From contig BROG01000375.1 in the NCBI GenBank assembly GCA_030159075.1, positions 1 to 64,000 of the forward strand: a DNA stretch of 64,000 nt. The letters are read 5' to 3'. The notes beneath the pieces were generated by a model. That model was not told the DNA's origin, searched no databases, and saw only the letters and a program-made list of their open reading frames with translations. The stretch's first letter is position 1, and the number at the start of each line of letters is the position of its first letter. The translations under genes and the position numbers were made by a program. This stretch comes from Atrina japonica. Lineage: Eukaryota > Mollusca > Bivalvia > Pterioida > Pinnidae. Positions 37,301-52,076 of the stretch are shown here, one piece after another.

Positions 37301-40300
37301 ATTTATGTAACAAAAAAATGTCTTTTATTGAGACCTTCAATACATTGTAACAAAAAGTTGTGTGATTGTCTTGTTCACTTGGTTTTAAAACTGAAATATC
37401 AACAAAAATATAAAATAGCTGAAAGATTATATATTTATCAAAACATGAAAATGTTTTGAAACTACAAGAAAATTAATTGTAAATGCATCATTATAATTAT
37501 CATCAATCATTATCATTACTATTTTACAAAGCTGTACAAAATGTAACTACTATGTGTCTAAAAATCAATGCAAATTCCAAAAGTTTCATTTTTGAAAACA
37601 ATAGCTATCCATATTTATGTATTTCATTAAAACTTTTATTTACAGTAACTAATTTTACTTTTATCATTCACCTACATTTAATTCAGATTTTAAAACTTTT
37701 ATACACTATATAGTGTTACATGTATCATCATTTTAACACATCCTGAAATTCAATTCCGTTCAGTATCGGTTCTTTCATTTAAAACCCAACTTCCGCTTCC
37801 TCCATAAACTGCAAGCAACAGCAGAAAACACACGATGAGTTCTGTGACATTTTCGAGCATGAGGTAAAGATTTACATGCTGAATTGTCAATAAAATTATT
37901 ATTTTAGTTTCTAATTTGTTTTTAGAAATGCATTTTGAACTACAAATAGAAGGAATGGATCATTTTCGAAACTTGAAGCCTTTTGAAATGACTGACATTT
38001 TTACCTGCCGTGTGGCGGTGAATTTTTTATGAAATGTCAATAAAATGGTTTCATCAGCGATTTCTTTATGTGTGTGGCGGTGTCTGAGAACCAGAAGTAT
38101 TTTTTTACTTGGCCTAACATAGGTAGACGTAATCACTGGGTCATTGGACAGTGGCCAATACAATGGTACCTGTATTGAGAGGCCAACCCATTCACCAAGA
38201 CATGATTTATAAAGTAAGATTTTTAATAGGACATTTGACAAATGACCGACATCATGACCATATTCACAATTTTATGCCTTTCAAGTAGGCTACTAATCAG
38301 AGAGGTCAAGTTAATTTCTATTCCAATAAGCTGTGGTGCCAAATCAAAATGCAGGACTTTTCCATAAGGGCTATACCAGAAAAAGTGTCACCTGGGGTCA
38401 GAATGCCCATGAAATTTAGGGGTACCACCAATGAATTTTTAATTACCCCCCCCCCCCCCCACCACCAACTACATTATATTTTGGGCAACCCCCCCAACAA
38501 ATTAAAATTGAAATTAAGTCGTTTTTCCATATATTATAATAGATCAGATTTAATCCTATATAGTTTTAGCCTTTTATTGCAACAATATATTGCAATTTTA
38601 TTTCTGATGATAAGATATCCTTATTACCTTTCGTTTTTCCGATGCCATTTTCTGATTTTGGTTTCACTTTCACTTTGAAGACTACCAACACAGACAGTCA
38701 AAATAGTAAAACCAAACAACAATTACAGCATACATTGGCAAAATAAACTTGAAACTTTTTCCTGAGTATTAAATTAATATTGCAATGTACCAAAGAATTT
38801 ATCTGTAAACTTTTCCAGGCCACTTCTGGCCAGAAACATAACAACGTCAACCTCCATCCAGGAGGGTGCCATTTTTTACGAATCAAATCTGTACAAAACG
38901 AATATCTAGTTTAATGAACTAAGTTCACTAAAACATATGGTTTATCGCTCTATAAGTTTTAAGATGTCAGTGTTTAATCGATAAAAGTATTTTATATAAA
39001 AATATAACTGTAAAATAACGTAATAATAGGGATAAAATAAAGCACGATTTGCCATTTTCATACAAAATTCGTAAAATGTAATTACCAACCAGAAAATATG
39101 AAATAGAAAAGAAACTAAATTATACAAATATGTGACTGGGGACTGATAAAAACACTACAAGACACAAATCACCTATGAGGTGCAGTGCAGGGCCGAATGT
39201 TTATTTCAAAATCAGTATTAACCCCACCGCAATCCAATTTTTTCTTTCTTCATACCCCAACCAACACATTTTAAATGCAATTTTACCCCCCCCCCCCAAT
39301 CAATACATTTTTTTTATCCATGACGGTCTGCCCCTAGAAGACACTTTTTTTCTGGAATAGCCCTAACTATATAACTAAGTTTTTGCTCCAAACATTTTCT
39401 CCTTCAAAGAATATGTCGCATGGTATAACCTAAAAAAAATATGGTGTACTACTGGTTATTGGTAATTTTCTTAATTTACATTTGTCCTCAAATTTTTCAT
39501 TAATATAAAGTTGTCACCAGATGTAGATAAAGTGCCAAAAATTTTGTCTGTGCTATGAATGGATGTCAATTCAATGAGGGTTAGGTTCTTTAATAGAAGG
39601 TGTGACATGGCACCTGGATTTTTGGTCTTATCAGAGAGACATGTGATTTTTACTTAGAACTTGAGTCTGGCATTTAGAGAAAGAAAGAGAGATTGAACCC
39701 AGGACCTATCTTTAGCAAGTCAAATGCTCTACACCCAGACTTGTTGTGAGTGATTATTTGATTACTTACTGTGTTGAAATCTTCCCTCTGTATATCATGC
39801 AGCCAACTCAGATATCGAACATCGTCACTTTGTAAGAAATGGCTTAATTCTTGATGCTGGTGGACTGGCAGTGAAAGCAGCTTTCCTCGCTTACCTTTGT
39901 AAATAGATATCATGTTTTTAATAAGGAAAAAAACCTGTGCTTGTGCAACATATCTGCTAAAAAATGTAAATAAATCTGAACTTAAATTATTTCTCTGTGT
40001 TAATTCAATGTGAATAAAAATAAAATATAATTACTTTTCTATCTTTTATTTACCAGCATTGAATAATGTAAATTTTTGCAAGTGAAAACTCTAAAATTTT
40101 CAGAAAATGATGATAAAATTCCAAATTACAGTGAAACTTGTATATAAAGACCCCCTTAGGGACACAACAAAACCAGTCTGTATAAGGAGGCGGTCTCTAT
40201 ACAGAGGTTGATTTGTACACAAATGGTACTCAGACATTTTGAAATAAAAAAAAATTACGGGTTAACTGGACCAGTGAATAAAGGAATTTCACTGGTCAAA

Positions 40301-43300
40301 GAAAATTGTTTACTGGTATATATCATGTATCACTGGTATATATATGTTTATCGGTATATATGTAGTATATTGTCATCAAATGAATATTATACTTAATGAT
40401 TGATAATAAGAAACGCATATTTTTAACTGTATATATATACGATTTTGTTTCCAGAACACTTTTTCACTTACCCTAACCGTCAAAATCACGTATTGTACTA
40501 CTTTTACACCAACCCTAATTTGTTGTGGTCAATATTTATTTATAGCCAGCGTAAGTGTAGAAACTGGTTTTGTTTGTATTGCATTATCTACACTGATAAT
40601 TTACTTTATTCATGAACTACATGGTTTTCACCTCAACTGGCCCTATAAGTACGTTGTCCGAAATGTGTATTAGCGGACATCACATTTTTCATACAAGCTG
40701 GCCAGTCGCATGATTGTAAGTACCAATATTTATATATTAGTTTGATTTAAGTTATTTTAATAAGTATTTTTGTATTTGGTTCTTTGTAAAAGTTTATGAA
40801 ATGAACTTTAATCAGATTTATTCATTAATACATACTTTTGAGTATATAATACTGATATTTATGAAATATGAGTACTTATTGTTATAAGTGTCCATTACAC
40901 AATAAATTCTTGCCTGTAATCGCAAGTTATTAATGATATGTATTTATTGTGATTATGCAATTATTTGAGTACTAGCAGTGTGTGTGATGGAATTCATTTG
41001 TTTCGTTTATCAGGTCGAAAAGTACTAGACAGTAGTTGATAATTCAAAGTCAAGACAGAACCTAATTCCACATATTGGTATATATCTATTTTGTTTTTAA
41101 CACATCATGATTTTCATTCTGTATTTCTGTATTTTTGGTCAATTTTATAATGTTATATTTTTGTAAATACATATAACCGAATTCCAGACATCTGTAAAAA
41201 AAAAAAATGTTAGTCTAATTGCGATTCAGAACTTTCAGATTTAATTGTATTTTGATCATTGAGATTTGAAACGTTTTGATATTTGATATTTGTAAGTTTC
41301 TGATATTTTCATCATGTTTATAGCATCTTTATTTATATTATTTCAGGGTTTCGAAATATATATTTATAACATGTCATTGGAAGCTATAAATAAATTATGG
41401 AACTTTGTATGAGACTTGGTCATCTTGAATTTATTTACAAAAGCTAGACCTGTAACATATATACTCAATTGATCTGAAATTGAAAATTGCTGATCATTTG
41501 GACCAGTTATCAGATATATTTCACCAGACTTTTGTACAATTTAATGGTTTTTCTGGTAAGACTGGTGAATTTCAAAAACTCTGGACCGTACTATTGGGGA
41601 TAGCAAAAAAAACAGTCTTTATGACCAGGTGGTCTTTATACATAGGTGGTCGCTAAAGCAGATTTTACTGTACATTGTTTTTGCTATGTGACGTTTATTT
41701 ATTTGGAGAAATCATTCCTCTGATTGCAGATAAAACCAGAGTCCAAAGGCTTAAGAATATATTCTGGACATAATTTGTTTCACAAATGATACTTTTTAGC
41801 ACCTTTTTCCACAATTGATTAAATCAATGATATAAAACAATCATCACTTACCTTCCTTCATATACCATGCATACAGTTTATCTGAAAACCCCTGAAACAG
41901 AAAATATGAATTAAAATTAATTTAGCACATTACAAGACTTCCTAGATTTCAAATGGAATCCAGGTGATTTTTCTTGTTTATAAAATATATAATTTTTAGC
42001 AAAATTGAGAAAATAATCAATTATGGGGAATTAACACTGAATTCACAGGGGAAACAGCATTTAAACAGCTGTAAATTTCATCAGGAAAAATTAATGTCCA
42101 AGTGTTACAACTACATCAAGTCAGATTTGTTTTCTTACCCTGTTACAATGCACCTGATAAATAGCCTACAAAATGTGTCAAGTAATTATGGAACTACAAT
42201 CATCCAGCAATACAAAATCTATACCTCTCTACTATGATATACTGCCATTCCATTATCTAGCAAAATCATGTGACTTTCACATCTTACTTCCATTAATTTT
42301 CTAAATTTTAAGATAATAACTTTTCACAACTTTAACACAAATTTCAAGTGGTCACATTGTCAGGGACAGTAGGGATACTTTGAATTATTATTCTGAAACT
42401 TTGAGTCATTATCTAGACATTTGGGAATATTATCTCAATTGCTGAATATCTGAAAAATAACCTACTACAATTTTTGTTTCAATTTGTTACTTATTAGATA
42501 ATTAAAGAATAGTTTTGATCCCTTAGTTATACTTAAAAGTTCATTTGATGAACCAATTTTAACAGGTTTTTTCTATAAAACTACATTTTTAGAAAGTTGG
42601 AAAACATCTTGTACATCACTTGCACTATTTCACTCAGATTGTAGTTTGTTTTCAACAATTTCATAATATCTATATGTCTCAATTTTTTCACAAGCCACAT
42701 GAGTGATTTTGCTTAAGCTGGTCACATCTGTCTGGGAATTTAAAAAAATGTATCTTAGAAATTTTCTTCCAGTTCTAAATATTACCTTATCAGCAAAATG
42801 CGTCAGATATTTTTACCTTATCAGCAAAGTGCGTCAGATATTTTTACCTTATCAGCAACATGCGTCAGATATTTTTACCTTATCAGCAACATGCGTCAGA
42901 TATTTTTACCTTATCAGCAGAATGCGTCAGATATTTTTACCTTATCAGCAAAATGCGTCAGATATTTTTACCTTATCAGCAACATGTGTCAGATATTTTT
43001 ACCTTATCAGCAGAATGCGTCAGATATTTTTACCTTATCAGCAGAATGCGTCAGATATTTTTACCTTATCAGCAGAATGCGTCAGATATTTTTACCTTAT
43101 CAGCAGAATGCGTCAGATATTTTTACCTTATCAGCAAAATGTGTCAGATATTTTTACCTTGTCAGCAAAATGCGTCAGATATTTTTACCTTATTAGCAAA
43201 ATGCGTCAGATATTTTTACCTTATCAGCGAAATGTGTCAGATATTTTTCTATCCGACTTGAGTTGTTCGTGACTTCACATATCTGTATCAGAATATCAAA

Positions 43301-46300
43301 ATCAAAGTATTTTTCGGCCAGAGATGCTGCTAACTCATATTGTTCCCCTTCATCTGGAAATGCAAAAACACCAATATGAAGATATTTACTCTTGACAACT
43401 AATCAGACAGAGGTTGTCCATAAATCAGACATTTTTTGATAACATATCAGTTGTTTACAACTATTCAGACAATGGTTGACATCTAAACACCAAGTACAAG
43501 TAAACTTTTCTGACATTGGATGTCCACTAATCAGACAGTGGTTGTCCACTAATCAGACTATGGTTGTCCACTGGTCAGAAAGTGGTTGTCCACTGATCAG
43601 AAAGTGGCTCTCCACTGGTCAGACTATGGTTTTCCACTGATCACAGTGGTTGTCCACTGATCAGACAGCGGTTTTCCACTGATCAGACAGTGGTTGTCCA
43701 CTGATCAGACAGCGGTTTTCCACTAATCAGACATTAACTGCCCACTAATCAAACAGTGGTTGTCCACTAATCAGACAGTGGTTGTCCATAAATAAGACAT
43801 ATTTTTTGACAATGTATTAGTTGTGTTCAGACTGTGGTTGACAACTAAATACCAAGTGCATGGCAACTAATCAGACAATGGTTGTCCACTACTCAGATAT
43901 TGGTTGTCCACTAATCAGACGGAGGTTAACCACTAATCAGACAATGCTTAAAAACTAATTAGACAAATAATTAATTAGACTGCTTGAATCCTATCTATAC
44001 ATTGGTTGACAACTAATTATACAGAACTTGACAACTAACTTATAACATTGAACTTGACAACTATTAGTACAGTACTTCACTACTTATTATGCAGCAATTG
44101 ACAACTAATGAACAAATGACTGACAACTTACATAAAGGCATTATCAGTGCTTGTCTGTCTTGTTCAAACTTTCTCTGTAGTTCCACGTAATGTTGCTGTC
44201 GGTTTTGTGAATGGCGGAGAGACTCAAGTTGACAACTGTAGCCATCCAGCACCACATCCGCAAGTGCCACAAGCTGCTGGTATAGGACTTCTAGAGTTTC
44301 AATTTCATTAACTTCTGGAATGGCCACTTCTATTGTTTTGTTGTACTGAAATCAACATAACAAAGCCATATTTAAAAGTCATAAACCTCTGACAAACAAT
44401 GAACCCTTCATAACAGCCCAACCCAATTGTGACTTTATGGATAAATAGATTAACAAATGACATTTGTAAAACCACATTTGTCTCTTTCCCTATTGATGAC
44501 AGAATTTGTAGAATTTATTTTCAGCATTTTGGATACTAGGATGGTTCGGACCTGTGTGAAACACAACCATACAGGTCCAAATGACCTGTGGGAGCCAAAA
44601 CAATTTGGCGTAGACTGAATTAACTGTAAAATATGCACCTAAAATGCTGATAACTATTAAATATGCATCTGACATGCCCACTAACTGTAAAATATGCGCC
44701 TAAAATACTGTTTAACTGTAAAATATGCACCTAAAATACTGATTTTCAGAGACGAAAGTTTTTTTGTTTTTTTGGTTTTTTTTATTTTTATAATATTTTA
44801 TTATGGTATTTGGGTAATGAGAGTAGAATGTATATTAACTGCAAATAGCACGTGTTTATTAGTCAATCGGTAATATTCGATACTCAAGGAGAAAAAAAAC
44901 CCAGTGAATAAACATCATTTTTTAATGGTCTGAAATATAATAAAGTCAAGCCAATTTAAAATAAATGTGTTTTATTTCATTTCATCATGCGGAAAATGTT
45001 CTTAACACACACACAGTTAATATTCCTGGCTAGCTAGTAAAACTACTAGTTCAAATGAAAAGTGATTTTCTTACTGTTGTAGAGCACTGCATTGATTGAA
45101 TAGGCTTCCATCAAGGTTATGTAATAATTGTGGTTTGTTGATTATCTTTGTAAATTTTTTCAGACTGAAAATATTTGGTTCGGACCTGTGTGAAACACAA
45201 CCATACAGGTCCAAATGACCTGTGGGAGCCAAAACAATTTGGCGTAGACTGAATTAACTGTAAAATATGCACCTAAAATACTGATAACTATTAAATATGC
45301 ATCTGACATGCCCACTAACTGTAAAATATGCACCTAAAATACTGATTAACTGTAAAATATGCACCTAAAATACTGATTAACTGTAAAATATGCACCTAAC
45401 ATACACACTAACTGTAAAATATGCACCTAAAATACCAACTAACAGTAAAATATGGACCTTAAATGCCCACTTACTGTAAAATAAGCATCTAAAATACCCA
45501 CAAACTGTAACTCACAAAGGTGGTCTTATGATACCTGTTTAATAATGATACTTCTGATTCCCCTATCTCCAGATGTAGAAGTCCACGGAATGTACTCAGG
45601 AACATCAGTCACCTCCCTCTCTGCATCGTATAAGGCTGACTTCTGTTGTCTGCGATGCAGTGCCTTGTGGTACATTCCCTGTTTCAAAAGCAGTTTAATG
45701 AATTATATCTTTTTAACAAAAAATTTAATTTTCAGTCCAAAAAGAAACGAGGAAGAGTTTGTATAACAAAGATTCTTTACACATGAAAATATGTCAAATA
45801 GTCAAGACAAAGCCAAGCCTTCGATGGACAAGACCAACCTGACATAATTAAGTGGACGGTTAGATTAACCTGAAATATTTATATGGACAGTAAGATCAAC
45901 CCAACATGTATCAGTGAACAGTCAGATCAACCCGACATATATACACTGACGGTCAGAACAACTTGACATATTTCAGTGGACAGTCAAATTGACCAAACGT
46001 ATTTCAGTGGACGGTCAGATCAACCCGACATATTTCAGTGGATGGTCAGATCAACCCCAACATATTTACATGGATGGTCAGACCAACCCAACATATTCAA
46101 GTGGACAGTCAAATCAACCCAACAAATTCCAGTGGAGGGTCAGGTAAATCTGACATATTTCAGTGAATGGTCAGATCAACCTGACATATTTCAGTGGACA
46201 GTAAGATCAACCTGACATATTTCAGTGGATGGTCAGATCAACCTGACATATTTCAGTGGATGGTCAGATCAACCTGACATATTTCAGTGGACAGTAAGAT

Positions 46301-49300
46301 CAATCTGACATATTTCAGTGAATGGTCAGATCAACCTTACATATTTCAGTGGACGGTAAGATCAACCTTACATATTTCAGTGAATGGTCAGATCAACCTG
46401 ACATATTTCAGTGGATGATCAGATCAACCTGACATATTTCAGTGGACAGTAAGATCAACCTGACATATTTCAGTGAATGGTCAGATCAAAATGCCTAGTT
46501 CAGTGGACAGTCATATCAAGACATATTTCAGTGGACGGTAAGATCAACCTTACATATTTCAGTGGACAGTAAGATCAACCTGACATATTTCAGTGAATGG
46601 TCAGATCAACCTGACATATTTCAGTGGATGGTCAGATCAAAATGCCTAGTTCAGTGGACAGTCATATCAAGACATATTTCAGTGGACGGTAAGATCAACC
46701 TTACATATTTCAGTGGACAGTAAGATCAACCTGACATATTTCAGTGAATGGTCAGATCAACCTGACATATTTCAGTGGATGGTCAGATCAAAATGCCTAG
46801 TTCAGTGGACAGTCATATCAAGACATATTTCAGTGGACGGTCAGATCAACCCGACATATCTCAGTGAATGGTCAGATCAACCTGACATATTTCAGTGGAC
46901 GGTAAGATCAACCTTACATATTTCAGTGGACAGTAAGATCAACCTGACATATTTCAGTGAATGGTCAGATCAACCTGACATATTTCAGTGGATGGTCAGA
47001 TCAAAATGCCTAGTTCAGTGGACAGTCATATCAAGACATATTTCAGTGGACGGTCAGATCAACCCGACATATCTCAGTGAATGGTCAGATCAACCCGACA
47101 TATCTCAGTGAATGGTCAGATCAACCTGACATATTTCAATGGAGGGTCAGATCAACTTGGCCAATTCAATGGACGTTAAGATAAAAAAAACATATTTCAG
47201 TGGACGGTCAGATCAACCTGACATATCTCAGTGAATGGTCAGATCAAACTGACTTATTTCAATGGAGGGTCAGATCAAACTGATTTATTTCAGTGGACAG
47301 TCACTAAATTGCTTAATAACCGTTTTACTTTGTAGAGGACCTTATTTACATTTTGGATATGTTTTTAATTTCTACAGAAATTTACAGTCAATTCTTGGGA
47401 CATTTCTGTCTTAGCTGTGAGGGTGCAATGGTTTGGTTAAAAACCGACGAACCACGGTTTGGACATTCGAATCGTGGTTCGGTTTGTAAATTGCCGCTTT
47501 GTTTTTGGTTCGTTTCAAAAATTATTATTCAATAAGGTCCTTCTAATGACCAAAATGACATGGTTTTTACTTGAAACAAACGGCATTACTTCTAATAAAA
47601 AAAAAATTAATATTCTTTATGAGAACATAAATTAATATATAAATGATAAATACAGATATATTTTGAACATAGATGTGTTAAATATCTCAGCCCCTAAATA
47701 ACTTGAGGCTATTTTGTAATATTGTTTCCTGTTAGGTTTTTAGTACTTTCAGTATTAATTGTAAATGGTGGCAAATATGAAGTGATTCTTTCGTATTGTT
47801 AAACTCATTAAATTCCGCTCACTATGCTTCATTCCTAGAAAGAATGGGGAATAGGAAACAGAGAGAACTTGACTAATTCGAGTTACTTTCATGTGGGATT
47901 ATTTCACCTCAGACCAGATCCCAAAGACAAATATGCATAACCAACAGTAGTGAGTAGACAATTCTTTCAAATATAAACATGACAGCGTTTACTACAGATT
48001 TACTCTACTGTACTGTAGAAAGGCCAAATTTTTGACAGTTGCTCTGTGAACCTCAGCCTGTGGTATTCTTTACTTTCCAGTAAATATTTTTTTCAGAAAT
48101 GGAATTCCATAGATGTATACATGTAGATGAATCAAGATGTCATGAGCATGATGAGTAAAATTTGTTAGTTAACTGAGTGAATTAAACAGAGCAATAAAGC
48201 ATATTTCTCTTACAAATTAAAAGCAGAGAATATTTTGGATGCAAGTGTTCCATAAAAGCAAATTACAATGTATTGCTGTATTATTGATCGATAGCTAACC
48301 TGTTAGAAATGTAACTTCTGCAATGACATGTACAGGTTTATCTAGTTAAGGATAAATAATTTCACAATAGGACTATTAGAGTGTAAGGTAGAGATATGAA
48401 CTAAAACCCACATATGACTGTGCTGCACCACAAGGTCTCATATTTAGATTAGAAATATGTGCTATATGTGCTAGTTGACTGACATGTGTTCTAGATTGTG
48501 TTTATACTTCTGTGGTTGCACTTGGAGTCCAAGAGTCAGTTGTAAGATGAACCAAACTAAAAAAAACGAGAACCAAAACAGAAAAAAAAACACCGAAACT
48601 AACAGAAAAAATCCCCAACCCCTACTTAGATAATATTGAATCATCCCCCATTGCTATCAATCTTTTGCTACTGACTGTCCATAAAACCAGAGAAGGCAGT
48701 CATGTGACCCCTTTACCCAATGAAATGACAATATTTTAGTTGGAAGGAAAATAAAGTAATATGCAACAGTATATTAAGTGATATGTATGGCTACAAATGA
48801 CAGTATGTACAAGGTTAATAGTATATTAGGTTATATGTATGGCTACAAATGACAGTATGTACAAGGTTAATAGTATAAGTGATATGTATGGCTACAAATG
48901 ACAGTATGTACAAGGTTAATAGTATAAGTGATATGTATGGCTACAAATGACAGTATGTACAAGGTTAATAGTATAAGTGATATGTATGGCTACAAATGAC
49001 AGTATGTACAAGGTTAATAGTATATTAGGTGATATGTATGGCTACAAATGACAGTATGTACAAGGTTAATAGTATATTAGGTGATATGTATGGCTACAAA
49101 TGACAGTATGTACAAGGTTAATAGTATAAGTGATATGTATGGCTACAAATGACAGTATGTACAAGGTTAATAGTATAAGTGATATGTATGGCTACAAATG
49201 ACAGTATGTACAAGGTTAATAGTATAAGTGATATGTATGGCTACAAATGACAGTATGTACAAGGTTAATAGTATAAGTGATATGTATGGCTACAAATGAC

Positions 49301-52038
49301 AGTATGTACAAGGTTAATAGTATAAGTGATATGTATGGCTACAAATGACAGTATGTACAAGGTTAATAGTATATTAGGTGATATGTATGGCTACAAATGA
49401 CAGTATGTACAAGGTTAATAGTATATTAGGTGATATGTATGGCTACAAATGACAGTATGTACAAGGTTAATAGTATATTAGGTTATATGTATGGCTACAA
49501 ATGACAGTATGTACAAGGTTAATAGTATAAGTGATATGTATGGCTACAAATGACAGTATATATCATTAATGAAGTATAAATAGTGGAGGGCAAATAGGTA
49601 GACATACCTTTAAAACAGCATTAACAGAGGATACCACTGCTAAAATTTCTGCCGAAGAGACATCCGCTTTCAATACTTCGTCTTCGTACTCCAATAAATA
49701 ATTGGCAATTTCATGGACTGTTGATACCTTTGAATACAAAGCCACTTATTACTTACAGGTATATCGTGACTGTGTACCGTAAGTATATGATGACATACTG
49801 GATATAGGTAAATATATACTGATGTACAGGTAAATATATACTGATGTACATGTAAATATATATTGATTTACAGGTAAATATATATTGATGTACAGGTATG
49901 TATATAATGATGCAATATATATTAATGTACAGGTATAGGTGTATCCAGGTAAAGCGGCACATCCGAGTAGAGTCAAAAAACAAAACGATAAAAAAAATAG
50001 GTTGTACAGGTAAAACATAATTGCCTTGCATGGACTCCTTGCATTACTGAATCTCTAATACTTTTGTGACAAGTGGCTTGTCACACCTGTTATGACTTGA
50101 TTTAGACTCGTTTTGTTTGTAAACATGTGCAAATTTACCTTGGTAGACCAGTAAGTATATAATGATGTGCAGATAAATACACATTGATGTACAGGTAAGT
50201 ATATAATGATATGCAGGTAAATATATACTGATGTACAGGTAAGTATAAAATGATGTGCAAGTAAATACATATTGATGTACAGGTAAATATATAATGATGT
50301 GCAGGTAAATACATACTGATATACAGGTAAATATATAATGATGTGCAGGTAAGTATGTATTAATGTACAGGTAAGTAACTACATAATGATGGACAGGTAA
50401 ATAAATATTGATGTACAGGTAAGTATATACTGATGTATAGGTAAATATATATTGATGTACAGGTAAGTACATAATGATGTGCAGGTAAATACATATTGAT
50501 GTACAGGTAAATATAAAATGATGTGCGGGTAAATACATATTGACATACAGGTATGTATATAATGATGTGCAGATAAATATATATTGATGTACAGGTAAAT
50601 ACATACTGATGTACAGGTAAATACATATTGATGTACAGGTAAGTATAAAATGACGTACATAGAGAAATCTTTTCAAATTTTTTTTATGGAAGCAAATTAC
50701 CAAAGATATTCAAAAAAAAATTTGCAGACTGATGGTTTCTTTATAATAAGATAAATTACATCTCTTTGCCAATCAATTAACTTTCAAAATTATGTAAGTC
50801 ACATTTTCATTTGTCAAAAATGACACACCTACAAGAGGTTATTCACATGTTACCCCCAGAGTGGATGGTGTTATCTCCTCTACAGCACATATCAGAAAAC
50901 AGGAGTGGTGAGAAACTGATTTTTAATTAGATTGTACTTTTACCAGCCTGATCAGGCAGGTGCCCATTAAGTTCCTGGATATGCCAAATCAATTACCTCT
51001 CTATAGAAAATGTCTTGGGGCAACAGCCCCTTTGGGATATCTAAATCTCCTCTTCTCTGTAACACTCTTTTAATGGCCGCATCAATAACTGGTGTATACC
51101 TTGACAAAATCAAAATAAAATATAACATGAAAAGATACTTTAGATCATCAAGAAGCAGTTAGTGTTTGCCTGACTATGTCAAATCTATCAACATTTTGAA
51201 AGATGAGCTATTCGGTCTGTTGTTTCCGTCAACAAAAATGTAAAATTTTATATAATAATTTTTTATCCAATCAGAATTCACTATCAACAAGAAGAAAAAA
51301 TTATCAAAATACTTACTCTGTATGAAGTTGACGCAAGGCGATGGCTGCCTCAATTTTCTCTGCATGCTCACATAACACATTTCTAGTCAACATCAGGGTG
51401 TCTCTTACAGGAACCATTTCTAACTATAAAAAAAGGGCAATAACTCTGTATACAAAGGGCCAATCCCTATAATGTTTGTTCATGACACATTGCTATGATG
51501 TCATTACTATGTATACCAAGTATCATTAGCGAAGGGCAATAACTGTAAATAAAGGGCAGATCCCTGTAACTTTTGTTCATGACATATCGTCTTGATGTCA
51601 ATACCATGTATACCAAATATCATCATCCTACCTTGAGTAGGAAGAGAGTTATGCTCCGGACACGAAATTATTGGAAGAAGAAGAAGAAACTTGTACAAAA
51701 ACAATATGTCTCCTTTCGGAGAAGGGGAGACATAATAAACTCTTTACAACCGCGTAACATCACAGTAGAACCCACCTGCTGATCCGGTTATTGTTTTCAG
51801 TCTTGATTTTCTTCATGGTTGAGATCACAGGTAAAAATAATTGTGTCAATAAAACAATTACACTTGTTACAATTGTTCTCTAATCTGCACTGATAGGTGA
51901 TGGCCGAGGTTTCAACGATTAGCGATTAGCGCTTGAATCATCCTTACCTGTACAGTAGGCAATAGGCCTAATGTTTATCAACAATTAGTAGGTTTCATTA
52001 GAACTGAATGGACAGGAAGAGAAATACAAGCTTTGTAC

Positions 52039-52076
<38 letters not shown>

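Noticed and set aside
42703..43272. Long plus-strand open frames (up to 189 codons) full of 'RQIFLPYQQ' repeats
   Set aside because: A 31-bp repeat without stops reads open in three frames; it is antisense to the NUP133 exon 12 array, not a gene.
47411..48630. A hAT-like element between 'gagggtgcaatgg' and 'ccccaacccctac'
   Set aside because: The ends match too poorly as inverted repeats to support a call by eye.
50044..50703. 219-codon minus-strand frame rich in Tyr, Leu and Thr
   Set aside because: Tandem-repeat artefact within an intron; no domain and no conserved start context.
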